64,000 nt of DNA from positions 1-64,000 of the forward strand of contig NZ_PRLC01000016.1 of NCBI RefSeq assembly GCF_003287455.1, in the 5' to 3' direction. The notes below the pieces were generated by a model. It made no database searches. It worked only from the letters and a program-made list of their open reading frames with translations, and had not been told where the DNA came from. A program made the translations under genes and the position numbers. Positions within the stretch are counted from its first letter, which is position 1; every line of letters starts with the position of its first letter. Below, in pieces: positions 16,446 to 27,338 of the stretch. The DNA comes from Faecalibacterium hattorii (GTDB lineage: Bacteria; Bacillota; Clostridia; Oscillospirales; Ruminococcaceae).

Positions 16446-18077
16446 TCAGACGTGCAACATGCTGCGCTGCTGGACGGTGCGGAACTTGAGGGCCGCAGCG
16501 ATGAAGCCCTTGAACAGCGGGTGGGCGCGGTTGGGCCGGCTCTTGAACTCCGGGTGGAACTGGGCACCCAGATGGAAGTCGCGGCCGGGCAGCTCCACGG
16601 TCTCCACCAAGCGGCCGTCGGGGCTGGTGCCGGAAATGACAAGGCCCTTCTCCTCCATCTCGGTGCGGAAGTCATTGTTGAACTCGTAGCGGTGGCGGTG
16701 GCGCTCCCAGATCTCGGATTCGCCGTAGCACTCGGCCATCTTGGTGCCGGGCTTGACGGTGCAGGGATACTTGCCCAGACGCATGGTGCCGCCCTTGGGG
16801 ATGTTGCCCTGCTGGTCGGCCATCAGCGCGATGACGTTGTGCTTGCCGTCCGGGGTGAACTCGCTGGAGTTGGCATCGGCGTAGCCCAGCACGTTGCGGG
16901 CAAACTCCATGACCATGATCTGCATACCGAGGCAGATGCCGAAGTAGGGCACATGGTTCTCGCGGGCATACTGGGCCGCTTGGATCATGCCCTCAATGCC
17001 GCGGTCACCGAAGCCGCCCGGCACGATGATGCCGTCCACGTCGGTGAAGGCTTCCTTGCAGGCAGCCTGATCGGTCAGGTCCTCACTCTCGACCCAGCGG
17101 ATCTCCACCTGACTGTCGTTCTCGAAGCCGGCATGGTACAGGCTCTCCATGACGGAGAGGTAGGCGTCGTGCAGCTTGACGTACTTGCCCACCAGCGCGA
17201 TGGTGCAGGTCTTGCTGCGGGTGGCGATGCGGGAGACGACGTTCTTCCACTCGGTCAGGTCGGCGGGGGGAACGTCCAGCTTGAGCTTGTTCACCACCAC
17301 GTCGTCCAGACCGTTGGTGTGGAGCATCAGCGGGCACTGGTAGAGGCTGGGCATGGTCAGGTTCTCGATGACGCATTCGGGCTTGACGTTGCAGAAGGTG
17401 CTGATCTTGCGGCGGATGTCGCCGCCCACGCTGCCGTCGGCACGGAGGATGATGATATCCGGGTTGACGCCCATGCCCTGCAGCTCCTTGACGGAATGCT
17501 GCGCGGGCTTCGATTTATACTCGTCCGAGCCGGAGATGTAGGGCACCAGAACCACGTGGATGTAGCAGCAGTTGTCGCGGCCCTGCTCCAGACCCACCTG
17601 ACGGATGGCCTCAAGGAAAGGCTGGCTCTCGATGTCGCCGGTGGTGCCGCCGATCTCGGTGATGACCACATCGGCTTCGGTGGAGGAAGCCAGATTGTAG
17701 ATATAGCTCTTGATCTCGTTGGTGATGTGGGGGATGATCTGGACGGTCTGGCCGAGGTAAGCACCCTGACGCTCCTTGTTCAGCACGTTCCAGTAGACCT
17801 TGCCGGTGGTCAGGTTCGAATACTTGTTCAGGTTCTCGTCGATGAAGCGCTCGTAGTGGCCGAGATCGAGGTCGGTCTCGGTGCCGTCGTCGGTGACGAA
17901 GACCTCACCGTGCTGCAACGGGCTCATGGTGCCGGGGTCTACGTTCACGTACGGGTCGAGCTTCTGGCTGGCGACCTTCAGGCCGCGGCACTTCAGCAGA
18001 CGGCCCAGCGAAGCCGCCGTGATGCCCTTGCCCAGACCGGAGACGACGCCGCCGGTGACGAAGATGAATTTTGCCAT
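16446..18077 (-). CDS. pyrG: CTP synthase
   Basis: A 543-residue, full-length enzyme. The N-terminal synthase domain starts [20 protein letters not shown] (ATP loop) and includes GGTTGDIES. The C-terminal class I glutamine amidotransferase has [10 protein letters not shown] (catalytic Cys), and the His/Glu pair in GAQFHPEF. It makes CTP from UTP, ATP and glutamine in the cytosol, so its position beside the glutamine synthetase block is metabolically apt though probably not an operon. The start follows GAGGAGGAT. A dispersed repeat lies directly upstream. Confidence 0.97.
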   Translation of the reverse strand: MAKFIFVTGGVVSGLGKGITAASLGRLLKCRGLKVASQKLDPYVNVDPGTMSPLQHGEVFVTDDGTETDLDLGHYERFIDENLNKYSNLTTGKVYWNVLNKERQGAYLGQTVQIIPHITNEIKSYIYNLASSTEADVVITEIGGTTGDIESQPFLEAIRQVGLEQGRDNCCYIHVVLVPYISGSDEYKSKPAQHSVKELQGMGVNPDIIILRADGSVGGDIRRKISTFCNVKPECVIENLTMPSLYQCPLMLHTNGLDDVVVNKLKLDVPPADLTEWKNVVSRIATRSKTCTIALVGKYVKLHDAYLSVMESLYHAGFENDSQVEIRWVESEDLTDQAACKEAFTDVDGIIVPGGFGDRGIEGMIQAAQYARENHVPYFGICLGMQIMVMEFARNVLGYADANSSEFTPDGKHNVIALMADQQGNIPKGGTMRLGKYPCTVKPGTKMAECYGESEIWERHRHRYEFNNDFRTEMEEKGLVISGTSPDGRLVETVELPGRDFHLGAQFHPEFKSRPNRAHPLFKGFIAAALKFRTVQQRSMLHV

Positions 18078-18118
18078 AAAGATTTATCCTCCTCTATTGT
18101 TTCTTTTCCCAAGAAAAC

Positions 18119-18223
18119 TCCCCCAGTCTGCTTCGCAGCCAGCCCCCTCTGAGAGGGGGCCTCACCGTACTGTAACGTCTCCCTCGCTGAGGGAGACGGC
18201 ATCGCGCCAGCGATGACGGAAGG
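18119..18223 (-). repeat. Diverged copy of the ~146 bp double-palindrome repeat
   Basis: Read on the minus strand this stretch has the same order of blocks as the repeats at 59359 and 60661: CCGTCATCGC, a GCGATGCC block, a first palindrome (CTCCCTC..GAGGGAG), then a GAGGC block with a second palindrome (CCCCCTCTCAGAGGGGG) and GCTGGC. The end sequences are not conserved. It sits between pyrG and the ANTAR gene. Confidence 0.6.
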
Positions 18224-18252
18224 AGTACGTTTCCAAACCAGTATTATACACC

Positions 18253-18822
18253 TTAATCCTCGTAAGAATCAAGGATTTCCTGTGCAATTTCTGCGCGGTC
18301 GCGGCGGGTATCCATGGCCCGCTTTTCGATCAGGCGGTGGGCGTCGGTTTCCGTCATCCCCTCCCGCTCGATCAGGCAGCACTTGGCGCGGCTGACCAGA
18401 CGCACCTGCGCGATCTTTTCCTGCATTTTGGCGTTTTCCTGCCGCAGACGCAGCAGCCGGTGGTTGCTGGCGGCGGCGATGTGGATGGCCTGTAAAAACA
18501 GGGTGTTGGAAAACGGTTTGCTCAGCAGCAGCACGCCCGCGTCACTCATGGTCCCCAACAGCTGCTCGGCGGCAGCGGCCTTTGCCAAGAGCAGCACGCC
18601 CGCGTCCGTTTTCTCCACGGCGTCCGCGCACAGCTCGTGGCCGAACTCGTCCGGCAGCGGCGCGTTGACCACGATGAGCTCAAAATCGGATTCCAGCATC
18701 CTTCGCCGGGCCTCGGCCCCGCTGGGCACGATCAGAGGCCGGGGATACCCCAGCTCTGCCAGCCGCGCGGAGATGTACTCGTTGGAGCTTGCACCGGCGC
18801 TGACGATCAGAGCACGTCCCAT
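18253..18822 (-). CDS. ANTAR-domain response regulator (RNA antiterminator type)
   Basis: A 189-residue protein. A receiver-like domain (about 1-120) is followed by a coiled-coil helix and a C-terminal ANTAR domain with the usual RAKCCLIEREGMTETDAHRLIEKRAM pattern (split here as LIEREGMTETDAH and RLIEKRAMD). The receiver lacks a clear phospho-acceptor Asp: the expected site reads LIVVNAPLP. ANTAR proteins bind hexaloop hairpins in leader RNAs and prevent termination, and members next to glnA are known from clostridia. It lies 44 nt downstream of glnA on the same strand and is probably in the operon. Confidence 0.85.
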   Translation of the reverse strand: MGRALIVSAGASSNEYISARLAELGYPRPLIVPSGAEARRRMLESDFELIVVNAPLPDEFGHELCADAVEKTDAGVLLLAKAAAAEQLLGTMSDAGVLLLSKPFSNTLFLQAIHIAAASNHRLLRLRQENAKMQEKIAQVRLVSRAKCCLIEREGMTETDAHRLIEKRAMDTRRDRAEIAQEILDSYED

Positions 18823-18866
18823 ACGGATCGCTCCTTTCTTATTCCCCTCTCTTTTTCCGGTACGGC

Positions 18867-20186
18867 TCAGACGGCGTTGAAGTAATGGATGCGCTCATAC
18901 TCCGCCGGGTCGGCGGCGTTCTTCAGCGCGGCACAGCGCTTGAGTTCCTCCTCATAGTAGCGGTGGGACAGTTCCTCCGGCAGGACGGAGCGCAGAAATT
19001 CGCTTTCCTGCGCAGCCTGAACGGCCTCCTCCAGCGAGGCAGGCAGCATTTCCAGCCCAAGGCCCTCGGCCTCGGCAGGGCGGAACAGGTTCTTGTTCAC
19101 CGGCTCCTGTAAGATCATCCGGTGCTCGATGCCGTCCAGACCGGCGGCAAGGATCAGCCCGATGGCCAGATAGGGATTGCAGGCGGGATCCGGGCTGCGC
19201 AGCTCCATGCGGCAGTTGTCCCCCTTCACCTGCGGGATGCGGACGAGCTGGCTGCGGTTCTGGCGGCTCCAGCTCACATATTTGGGGGCCTCGTCGCTGC
19301 CGAAGCGGAGGTAGCTGTTGGGCAGCGGGTTCGTAAAGACGGTCAGCTCCCGGCTGTGGGCCAGAACGCCCGCCATGAAGCTGCCCGCGATGCTGTCGGG
19401 GGCGATATCGCCCTCAAACAGGTTGCGGCCGTCCATATAAAGGGACAGGTTGATGTGGAGCCCGCTGCCCGCCTGATCGACCAAAGGCTTGGGCAGGAAG
19501 CTGGCGTGGATGCCGCTGCGCATGGCCACAGCCCGGACGATCTGCTTGAACATCATCACATTGTCGGCGGTCTTGAGCGGGCCGGCGTGGTGACAGTCGA
19601 TTTCGTTCTGGCCGTTGCCGCTCTCGTGGTGGCTGTGCTGGGGGCTCATGCCCATCTGCTCCATAGTCAGGCAGATGTCCCGGCGCAGATTCTCGCCCGC
19701 GTCCAGCGGGGCCACGTCGAAGTAGCCGCCAAAGTCGATGGGCACACGGGTCGGGCGGCCGTGGTCATCGTTTTCGAACAGGTAAAACTCGCACTCGGCT
19801 CCCACGTTGCAGGTAAGGCCCAGCTTGCGGAACTTGCGGCTCATCTGGCGCAGAAAGCCCCGGCAGTTGCCGCCGAAGGGGGCGCCGTCCGGCTTCTCCA
19901 CGTCGCAGAAGAACTGCATCACCCGGCCCTCGGTGGGCCGCCACGGCAGGATGGTCACGGTAGACAGGTCGGGCCGGAGGACAAGGTCGCTCTCCTCCAC
20001 CTTCATGAACCCGGCAATGGAGCTGCCGTCGAAGCAGACGCCGTCCTCCAGTGCCTTGGGCAGGTCGCTGGCCAATACGGCGATGTTTTTCTGGGTGCCG
20101 AAGATATCGCAGAACGCAAAGCGGACGAATTTAACGTTGTTGTCCTCCACAAAATCGAGGATGTCCTGTTGGGTCGTATAGCTCAT
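18867..20186 (-). CDS. glnA: Glutamine synthetase, type I
   Basis: A 439-residue class I enzyme without the adenylylation insertion, i.e. of the GSI-alpha type found in Firmicutes. Visible motifs: the DGSSIAGF N-terminal loop near 53, active-site VGAECEFYLFE near 130, GNGQNEID near 193, and the FLPKPLVDQAGSGLHINLS ATP/metal region near 237 (split FLPKPLVDQAG, SGLHINLSL). It condenses glutamate and ammonia. It follows glnN on the same strand, with a terminator and a competing hairpin between them that probably control its expression. The start follows GAGAGGGGAT. Confidence 0.95.
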   Translation of the reverse strand: MSYTTQQDILDFVEDNNVKFVRFAFCDIFGTQKNIAVLASDLPKALEDGVCFDGSSIAGFMKVEESDLVLRPDLSTVTILPWRPTEGRVMQFFCDVEKPDGAPFGGNCRGFLRQMSRKFRKLGLTCNVGAECEFYLFENDDHGRPTRVPIDFGGYFDVAPLDAGENLRRDICLTMEQMGMSPQHSHHESGNGQNEIDCHHAGPLKTADNVMMFKQIVRAVAMRSGIHASFLPKPLVDQAGSGLHINLSLYMDGRNLFEGDIAPDSIAGSFMAGVLAHSRELTVFTNPLPNSYLRFGSDEAPKYVSWSRQNRSQLVRIPQVKGDNCRMELRSPDPACNPYLAIGLILAAGLDGIEHRMILQEPVNKNLFRPAEAEGLGLEMLPASLEEAVQAAQESEFLRSVLPEELSHRYYEEELKRCAALKNAADPAEYERIHYFNAV

Positions 20187-20201
20187 AAAGATCCCCTCTC
20201 A

Positions 20202-20299
20202 AGAAAAACGCCTAAAGGCCTGCCCTCGGAAAAGAGCAGGTCTTTAGGCTGGTGTAAGAAATAGGAAAAGGAGAATGGCTAATAAATTCTACAGCCTAA
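20202..20299 (-). promoter_or_regulatory. Attenuator-like leader of glnA
   Basis: On the minus strand a terminator hairpin is formed by GCCTAAAG (20249-20242) and CTTTAGGC (20217-20210) with an inner CCTGC/GCAGG stem, followed by GTTTTTCTT and, 16 nt on, the glnA ribosome binding site. Upstream, TTAGGCTG (20299-20292) is exactly complementary to CAGCCTAA (20251-20244), which overlaps the 5' arm of the terminator. The two pairings exclude each other. A third option, GGCT with AGCC at 20280-20277, could free the terminator. Confidence 0.65.
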
Positions 20300-20325
20300 C
20301 GATGCGTTATGGAATGCGCCGGAAA

Positions 20326-22413
<2,088 letters not shown>

Positions 22414-22498
22414 AAATCCTACTCCTTACTTGATCTCGTGTCTTTCCCAATATCGCAAAGACCCATCTGCGTCGATGCGTCTTCACGCGAAAGCTTCT

Positions 22499-22544
22499 TA
22501 AACAAAACGGCGCTGCGAGTCAGGAGGTGACCCACAGCGCCGTT
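22499..22544 (-). terminator. Early leader terminator of glnN
   Basis: Minus-strand AACGGCGCTG (22544-22535) pairs perfectly with CAGCGCCGTT (22515-22506), with an inner GGGTCA/TGACTC stem, and runs into TTTTGTTTAAG. It begins about 10 nt after the predicted transcription start, so most transcripts would stop here unless it is opened. Confidence 0.75.
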
Positions 22545-22559
22545 GCTGTCTATGGCATG

Positions 22560-22588
22560 ATTATAGCCCACAGGGGGAAAAAACGCAA
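22560..22588 (-). promoter_or_regulatory. Promoter of glnN
   Basis: Minus-strand TTGCGT (22588-22583) and TATAAT (22565-22560) are spaced by 17 bp. The ~140-nt leader that follows holds the early terminator and a second hairpin at 22483-22458 with a GACGCA hexaloop. Confidence 0.75.
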
Positions 22589-22672
22589 TAGACAAAACTG
22601 ACGATTTTGCACAAACGGTCTCCTGAAATTTTGGAGTATGCGGGAGGTAGTATGACTATTGCTTTCATTTGA

Positions 22673-22696
22673 GCCGCATCTCCGGGAGCTTTTCCC
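22673..22696. repeat. Dispersed 24-bp motif, copy 1
   Basis: GCCGCATCTCCGGGAGC followed by TTTTCCC. The same 24-mer recurs at 31700-31723 (one mismatch) and, inverted, at 25693-25716 (one mismatch). Here it lies 15 nt past the stop of the minus-strand methylase gene. Confidence 0.65.
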
Positions 22697-22710
22697 GATG
22701 TCCTGCCGTT

Positions 22711-23940
<1,230 letters not shown>

Positions 23941-24033
23941 AAAACAGCTCCTCTTAAATTTCAATTCTACTTTATAATATCATAAAACCGTGCTAGAATA
24001 AATACAAAATCCAACAGAAATGAGGTCGTACAG

Positions 24034-24537
24034 ATGGAAATCGAACGCAAATGGATGGTGAACGGCTGGCCGGAGGGCGAAGGCTTCCCGGCATTGCCGC
24101 TGAAGGAAGAGTTCGCCATGCGGCAGGGTTATATCAGCGTCCACCCAACCGTCCGCATCCGGGAAGAAGCGCTCAGGGGCGGCAGAACCGACTATATCCT
24201 CTGCTTCAAGTCCGGCGGCGGGCTGGCGCGGGAGGAGATCGAACGCCCCATCGATAAAGCCCTCTTCGAGGATCTGGAGACCAAGATCATCGCAAAGCCG
24301 CTGATTCCCAAGATCCGCCGCAGCTACCTTCTGCCGGACGGGCTGGTGCTGGAAGTGAACCATGTGGACGAGGGCCAGCCTACCGAGTTCTGGTACGCCG
24401 AGGTGGAGTACCCCACCGTCGAACAGGCCCGTGCGTGGGACCCGGCCTCCTGCCAACTGGCGGCCTACCTCAGCGATGACGTCACCGGCCAGCCCGGTCA
24501 GAGCATGGGCGAATATTGGGTGAAGACAAGGTTATGA
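24034..24537 (+). CDS. CYTH-domain protein (triphosphate tunnel metalloenzyme family)
   Basis: A 167-residue single-domain protein opening with the diagnostic ExExK motif (EIERKW, residues 2-7) and followed by alternating charged strands typical of the tunnel fold: VRIREEAL, YILCFKSG, EEIERPI, KIRRSYLL, LVLEVNHVD and FWYAEVEY. CYTH enzymes act on triphosphates (inorganic triphosphate, ATP or thiamine triphosphate); the substrate here is unknown. A possible extended -10 TGCTAGAAT lies at 23991-23999. Confidence 0.88.
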   Translation: MEIERKWMVNGWPEGEGFPALPLKEEFAMRQGYISVHPTVRIREEALRGGRTDYILCFKSGGGLAREEIERPIDKALFEDLETKIIAKPLIPKIRRSYLLPDGLVLEVNHVDEGQPTEFWYAEVEYPTVEQARAWDPASCQLAAYLSDDVTGQPGQSMGEYWVKTRL

Positions 24538-24575
24538 AAGATCACCGGCTGGCAAACGCTGTGAGTGAATAAAAT

Positions 24576-24631
24576 AACAGAAGGCCCTCTGTCCTCACAC
24601 CGCAATGGTATGGAACAGAGGGCCTTCTGTT
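24576..24631. terminator. Bidirectional terminator between the CYTH and lectin genes
   Basis: A perfect 17-bp stem: AACAGAAGGCCCTCTGT (24576-24592) with ACAGAGGGCCTTCTGTT (24615-24631). Confidence 0.9.
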
Positions 24632-24643
24632 GTTTCTATGAAA

Positions 24644-25423
24644 TCACTTCTTCGCGGCGGCCTTCTTACGGGCGGCGCGGCTGGTCTTTTTGGCGGTGGG
24701 CTTCTTTGCGGGAGCCTTGGCGGCGGGAGCAGCCTTCGCGGGCTCGGCCTTCCCTTCGGGCTTTGCCTCTTCTGCCTTGGGAGCCTCAGCAGCCGGAGCT
24801 TCCACCTTCGCAGGTGCGGGTTCGGCAGGCTTTTCCTCGGCCTTGGCAGCTTCCACGACCGGCTCTGCCTTCACGGGGGCAGCCTCTACCGGCTTCTCCT
24901 CAGCCTTTTCCACAGGAGCGGCAGCGGGTTCTTCTTCCTTGGCGGCCTTAGCGACGCGCTTTGCGCGGTCCTTCACCTCGGCGATGGTCCACAGCTGGTC
25001 CTCACCGGCGGTCTCCTGCCAGATCTGGAGCTGTGCACCGTCGGCGACGCCCATGCCCACGGTGTCGATGCACTTGCCGCTGGCCCAAGAGGAGCGCAGA
25101 CGGACGGTACCGGCGGGGGTGGGTTCTACGGTCCACATCTGGGACGTGCCGCCCACGTCCTCCCACAGGTGCAGCCAAGTGCCGTTTGCGGTGCCGGTCA
25201 TCATCAGGTCGATGAGCTTACCGGAAGCGCGGTTGCGGATGCGGTAGACCCCATCCCCCACGCGGACAAAGGACCACTCCTGTTCGGGCTTGTGGTCATA
25301 CTTGCCCAGACGGATGCTGCCCTCGTTCTTAGCGGACTCCACCGCCTCGATGACACTGCCGGTACGGGCAGCGATGGTGTAAAAGTGGTCTGCTTCGATC
25401 ACAGTCTGTGCAACAGTTTTCAT
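24644..25423 (-). CDS. Ricin-type beta-trefoil lectin with a histone-like basic tail
   Basis: A 259-residue protein in two parts. Residues ~1-140 form a ricin B-type beta-trefoil with the three expected QxW repeats (EQEWSF, SQMWTV, DQLWTI). Residues ~150-259 are a low-complexity Ala/Pro/Glu/Lys tail ending in a strongly basic run (KKPTAKKTSRAARKKAAAKK), resembling histone-H1-like bacterial DNA-binding tails. There is no signal peptide, so it appears cytosolic, which is unusual for a ricin-type lectin. The start at 25423 follows GGAGGG; an in-frame ATG 15 nt upstream has no ribosome binding site. A TTTGTTC/GAACAAA hairpin (25440-25458) sits just upstream of the ribosome binding site. The function is unknown. 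Confidence 0.85.
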   Translation of the reverse strand: MKTVAQTVIEADHFYTIAARTGSVIEAVESAKNEGSIRLGKYDHKPEQEWSFVRVGDGVYRIRNRASGKLIDLMMTGTANGTWLHLWEDVGGTSQMWTVEPTPAGTVRLRSSWASGKCIDTVGMGVADGAQLQIWQETAGEDQLWTIAEVKDRAKRVAKAAKEEEPAAAPVEKAEEKPVEAAPVKAEPVVEAAKAEEKPAEPAPAKVEAPAAEAPKAEEAKPEGKAEPAKAAPAAKAPAKKPTAKKTSRAARKKAAAKK

Positions 25424-25480
25424 GATAATTCCCTCCAAGTTTGTTCCTCGCGAACAAATCTTTCTTCTTAGTACTGTTAA

Positions 25481-25509
25481 ATTATACCACTTGTCGTATT
25501 TTTTTACAA
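25481..25509 (-). promoter_or_regulatory. Promoter of the lectin gene
   Basis: Minus-strand TTGTAA (25509-25504), 17-bp spacer, TATAAT (25486-25481) preceded by TGG (extended -10). Confidence 0.75.
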
Positions 25510-25528
25510 GGATTTCGACCTTCCTTTA

Positions 25529-25557
25529 GCACTTTTCACAAAAAGTGCCCGTTTTTT
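25529..25557 (+). terminator. Orphan terminator-like hairpin
   Basis: GCACTTTT (25529-25536) / AAAAGTGC (25541-25548) then CCGTTTTTT. No + strand gene ends here, so its role is unclear; it could stop read-through from the terminator at 24631. The remaining intergenic sequence 25558-25690 shows no gene that I can support. Confidence 0.45.
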
Positions 25558-25692
25558 ATTTTCTTTTGCAAGGTTCAACTGAACTTTTTCGTTGCTGACC
25601 GGCCGCACGAGGGGAATTTCTCCGTCGAACGTCCGGGAAGTGGGGCCCCGGCGCGAAGCGTTGGGGCGGAACCGGGGTTCCGGGCTGTTCGC

Positions 25693-25716
25693 GGAGAAAG
25701 CTCCCGGAGATGCGGC
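25693..25716. repeat. Dispersed 24-bp motif, copy 2 (inverted)
   Basis: The reverse complement reads GCCGCATCTCCGGGAGC then TTTCTCC, differing from copy 1 only near its end. It lies just upstream of the MATE promoter. Confidence 0.6.
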
Positions 25717-25730
25717 CCCAGCGGTCCCAC

Positions 25731-25759
25731 TGGACAAAATCCCACTTATCCGCTATACT
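25731..25759 (+). promoter_or_regulatory. Promoter of the MATE gene
   Basis: TGGACA (25731-25736, one mismatch to consensus), 17-bp spacer, TATACT (25754-25759). Confidence 0.75.
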
Positions 25760-25778
25760 GATAATGTATGATATTTTA

Positions 25779-25807
25779 CCGCTCTTTTACAAAAAGGGCG
25801 GCTTTTC
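25779..25807 (+). promoter_or_regulatory. Leader terminator-like hairpin of the MATE gene
   Basis: CCGCTCTTTT pairs over 10 bp with AAAAGGGCGG (one G-T pair) and is followed by CTTTTCT. It lies between promoter and start codon, so it may act as an attenuator of pump expression. Confidence 0.55.
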
Positions 25808-25836
25808 TATGCCATTTGAGAAAGCGAGGTCCTTTT

Positions 25837-27213
25837 ATGTCCGCAGAAGACCGCACGGCGCAGCAATTCCGGAAGATGACCGAGACGCCCATCCCGAAGC
25901 TCATCCTCAGCCTTGCCGCACCGACGATTCTGAGTATGCTCATCACCAGCATCTATAACTTGGCTGACACCTTCTTTGTCGGCCAGATCTCCACCAGCGC
26001 GTCCGGCGCGGTGGGGGTCGTTTCCAGCCTGATGGCCATCATTCAGGCGCTGGGCTTTATGCTGGGCCACGGCGCAGGCAGCATCATCAGCCGGAGCCTC
26101 GGCAGCCAGAACACCAAGGCTGCCACCCGGTTCGCGTCCACCAGCTTCTTCACAGCGCTGACCTTCGGCCTGATCCTTGCCGCTGTCGGCCTCACTACCC
26201 TGCCCCACTTCATGATGCTGCTGGGCAGCACCGAGACCATCCTGCCTCACGCATGCGCCTACGCGCGGCCCATCCTGATCGCAGCACCGCTGATGATGTC
26301 CAGCCTTGTGATGAACAACATCCTGCGCTACGAGGGCAAGGCCAGCTTCGCCATGATCGGTCTGGTCACCGGCGGCGTGCTGAATATGGTGCTGGACCCG
26401 GTGTTCATCTTCGGGTTCGGGCTGGGCACCGCCGGGGCGGGCATCGCCACTGCCCTGAGCCAGAGCATCAGCTTCTGCATCCTGCTGTCCATGTTCCTGC
26501 GCGGCAAGACGGTCAGCCAGTTCCAGTTCAGCGCCGTCACCCGCAGCCCGGCGGAGTTCGGCACCATCCTGATGACCGGTCTGCCCAGCTTCGGGCGGCA
26601 GGGCCTGAACAGCATCGGTGGTATGCTGCTGAACATTGCCGCCCGCAGCTACGGCGACGCTGCCGTGGCGGGCATGAGCATCGTGTCCCGCATCTTCATG
26701 TTCATCATCTCGGTGGCCATCGGCACCGGACAGGGCTTTCAACCGGTGGCGGGTTTCAACTACGGTGCCCGCAAATACCGCCGGGTGGAAAAGGCCTGTG
26801 TCTTTACCATGTGCGCCAGCTTCTGTTTTTTGAGCGTCATCGTTGCAGCGTGCTGGTTCAACGCGGAAGCCCTCATCAAGTTGTTCCGCGATGACCCCGA
26901 AGTGACCGCCATTGCCCTGCCCGCCTTCCGGTATCAGTGCTTTGCGTGCTTCCTGCAGCCGGTGATCGTAGCGGGCAACATGCTGTTCCAGAGCATCGGC
27001 AAATCCGGCCGGGCCACCTTTCTTGCGTGCTGCCGACAGGGCGTCTTCTTCATCCCGCTCATCCTTACCCTGCCCCGGATGTTCGGGCTGCTGGGCATTG
27101 AGATCTGTCAGCCCATCGCCGACGTGCTGACCTTTGTTGTCACGGTGCCCTTCCTTTTCCCCTTCCTCCACCAACTCGTCAAAATGGAAGAAGCGGAGAC
27201 GGCGAAGGCTTGA
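25837..27213 (+). CDS. MATE-family multidrug/metabolite efflux transporter
   Basis: A 458-residue protein with about twelve membrane segments in two similar halves, typical for MATE. It has the N-terminal MTETPIPKLILSLAAPTIL pattern, SIYNLADTFFVGQ near 45, the LDPVFIFGFGLGTAGAGIAT loop near 189 and the QGFQPVAGFNYGARKYRRV motif near 303. It probably exports drugs or metabolites against a Na+ or H+ gradient. The start at 25837 follows GCGAGG; earlier in-frame starts lie inside the leader hairpin region. Single-gene transcription unit. Confidence 0.93.
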   Translation: MSAEDRTAQQFRKMTETPIPKLILSLAAPTILSMLITSIYNLADTFFVGQISTSASGAVGVVSSLMAIIQALGFMLGHGAGSIISRSLGSQNTKAATRFASTSFFTALTFGLILAAVGLTTLPHFMMLLGSTETILPHACAYARPILIAAPLMMSSLVMNNILRYEGKASFAMIGLVTGGVLNMVLDPVFIFGFGLGTAGAGIATALSQSISFCILLSMFLRGKTVSQFQFSAVTRSPAEFGTILMTGLPSFGRQGLNSIGGMLLNIAARSYGDAAVAGMSIVSRIFMFIISVAIGTGQGFQPVAGFNYGARKYRRVEKACVFTMCASFCFLSVIVAACWFNAEALIKLFRDDPEVTAIALPAFRYQCFACFLQPVIVAGNMLFQSIGKSGRATFLACCRQGVFFIPLILTLPRMFGLLGIEICQPIADVLTFVVTVPFLFPFLHQLVKMEEAETAKA

Positions 27214-27236
27214 CTCGCTGTAACCAAATTGTAACC

Positions 27237-27273
27237 ACACCCGGATGTTCCAATGCAATGGAATGTCCGGGTG
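27237..27273 (+). terminator. Terminator after the MATE gene
   Basis: ACACCCGGA (27237-27245) pairs with TCCGGGTGT with an inner TTCCA/TGGAA stem and is followed by TTCG. A possible -10 TATAAT at 27282-27287 for the next gene directly follows. Confidence 0.75.
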
Positions 27274-27338
27274 TTTCGTATTATAATCAAATGGGAATCC
27301 TTCCCTCTGATTTTTCCCCTTGACCCAGTGAGGTACGA

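Noticed and set aside
20187-20325. Known glutamine riboswitch or canonical ANTAR double-hexaloop element upstream of glnA
   Set aside because: The conserved core of the glutamine-binding motif is not seen, and the terminator loop (TTTCCG) does not fit the A1/G4 hexaloop rule. Only the competing-stem attenuator is supported.
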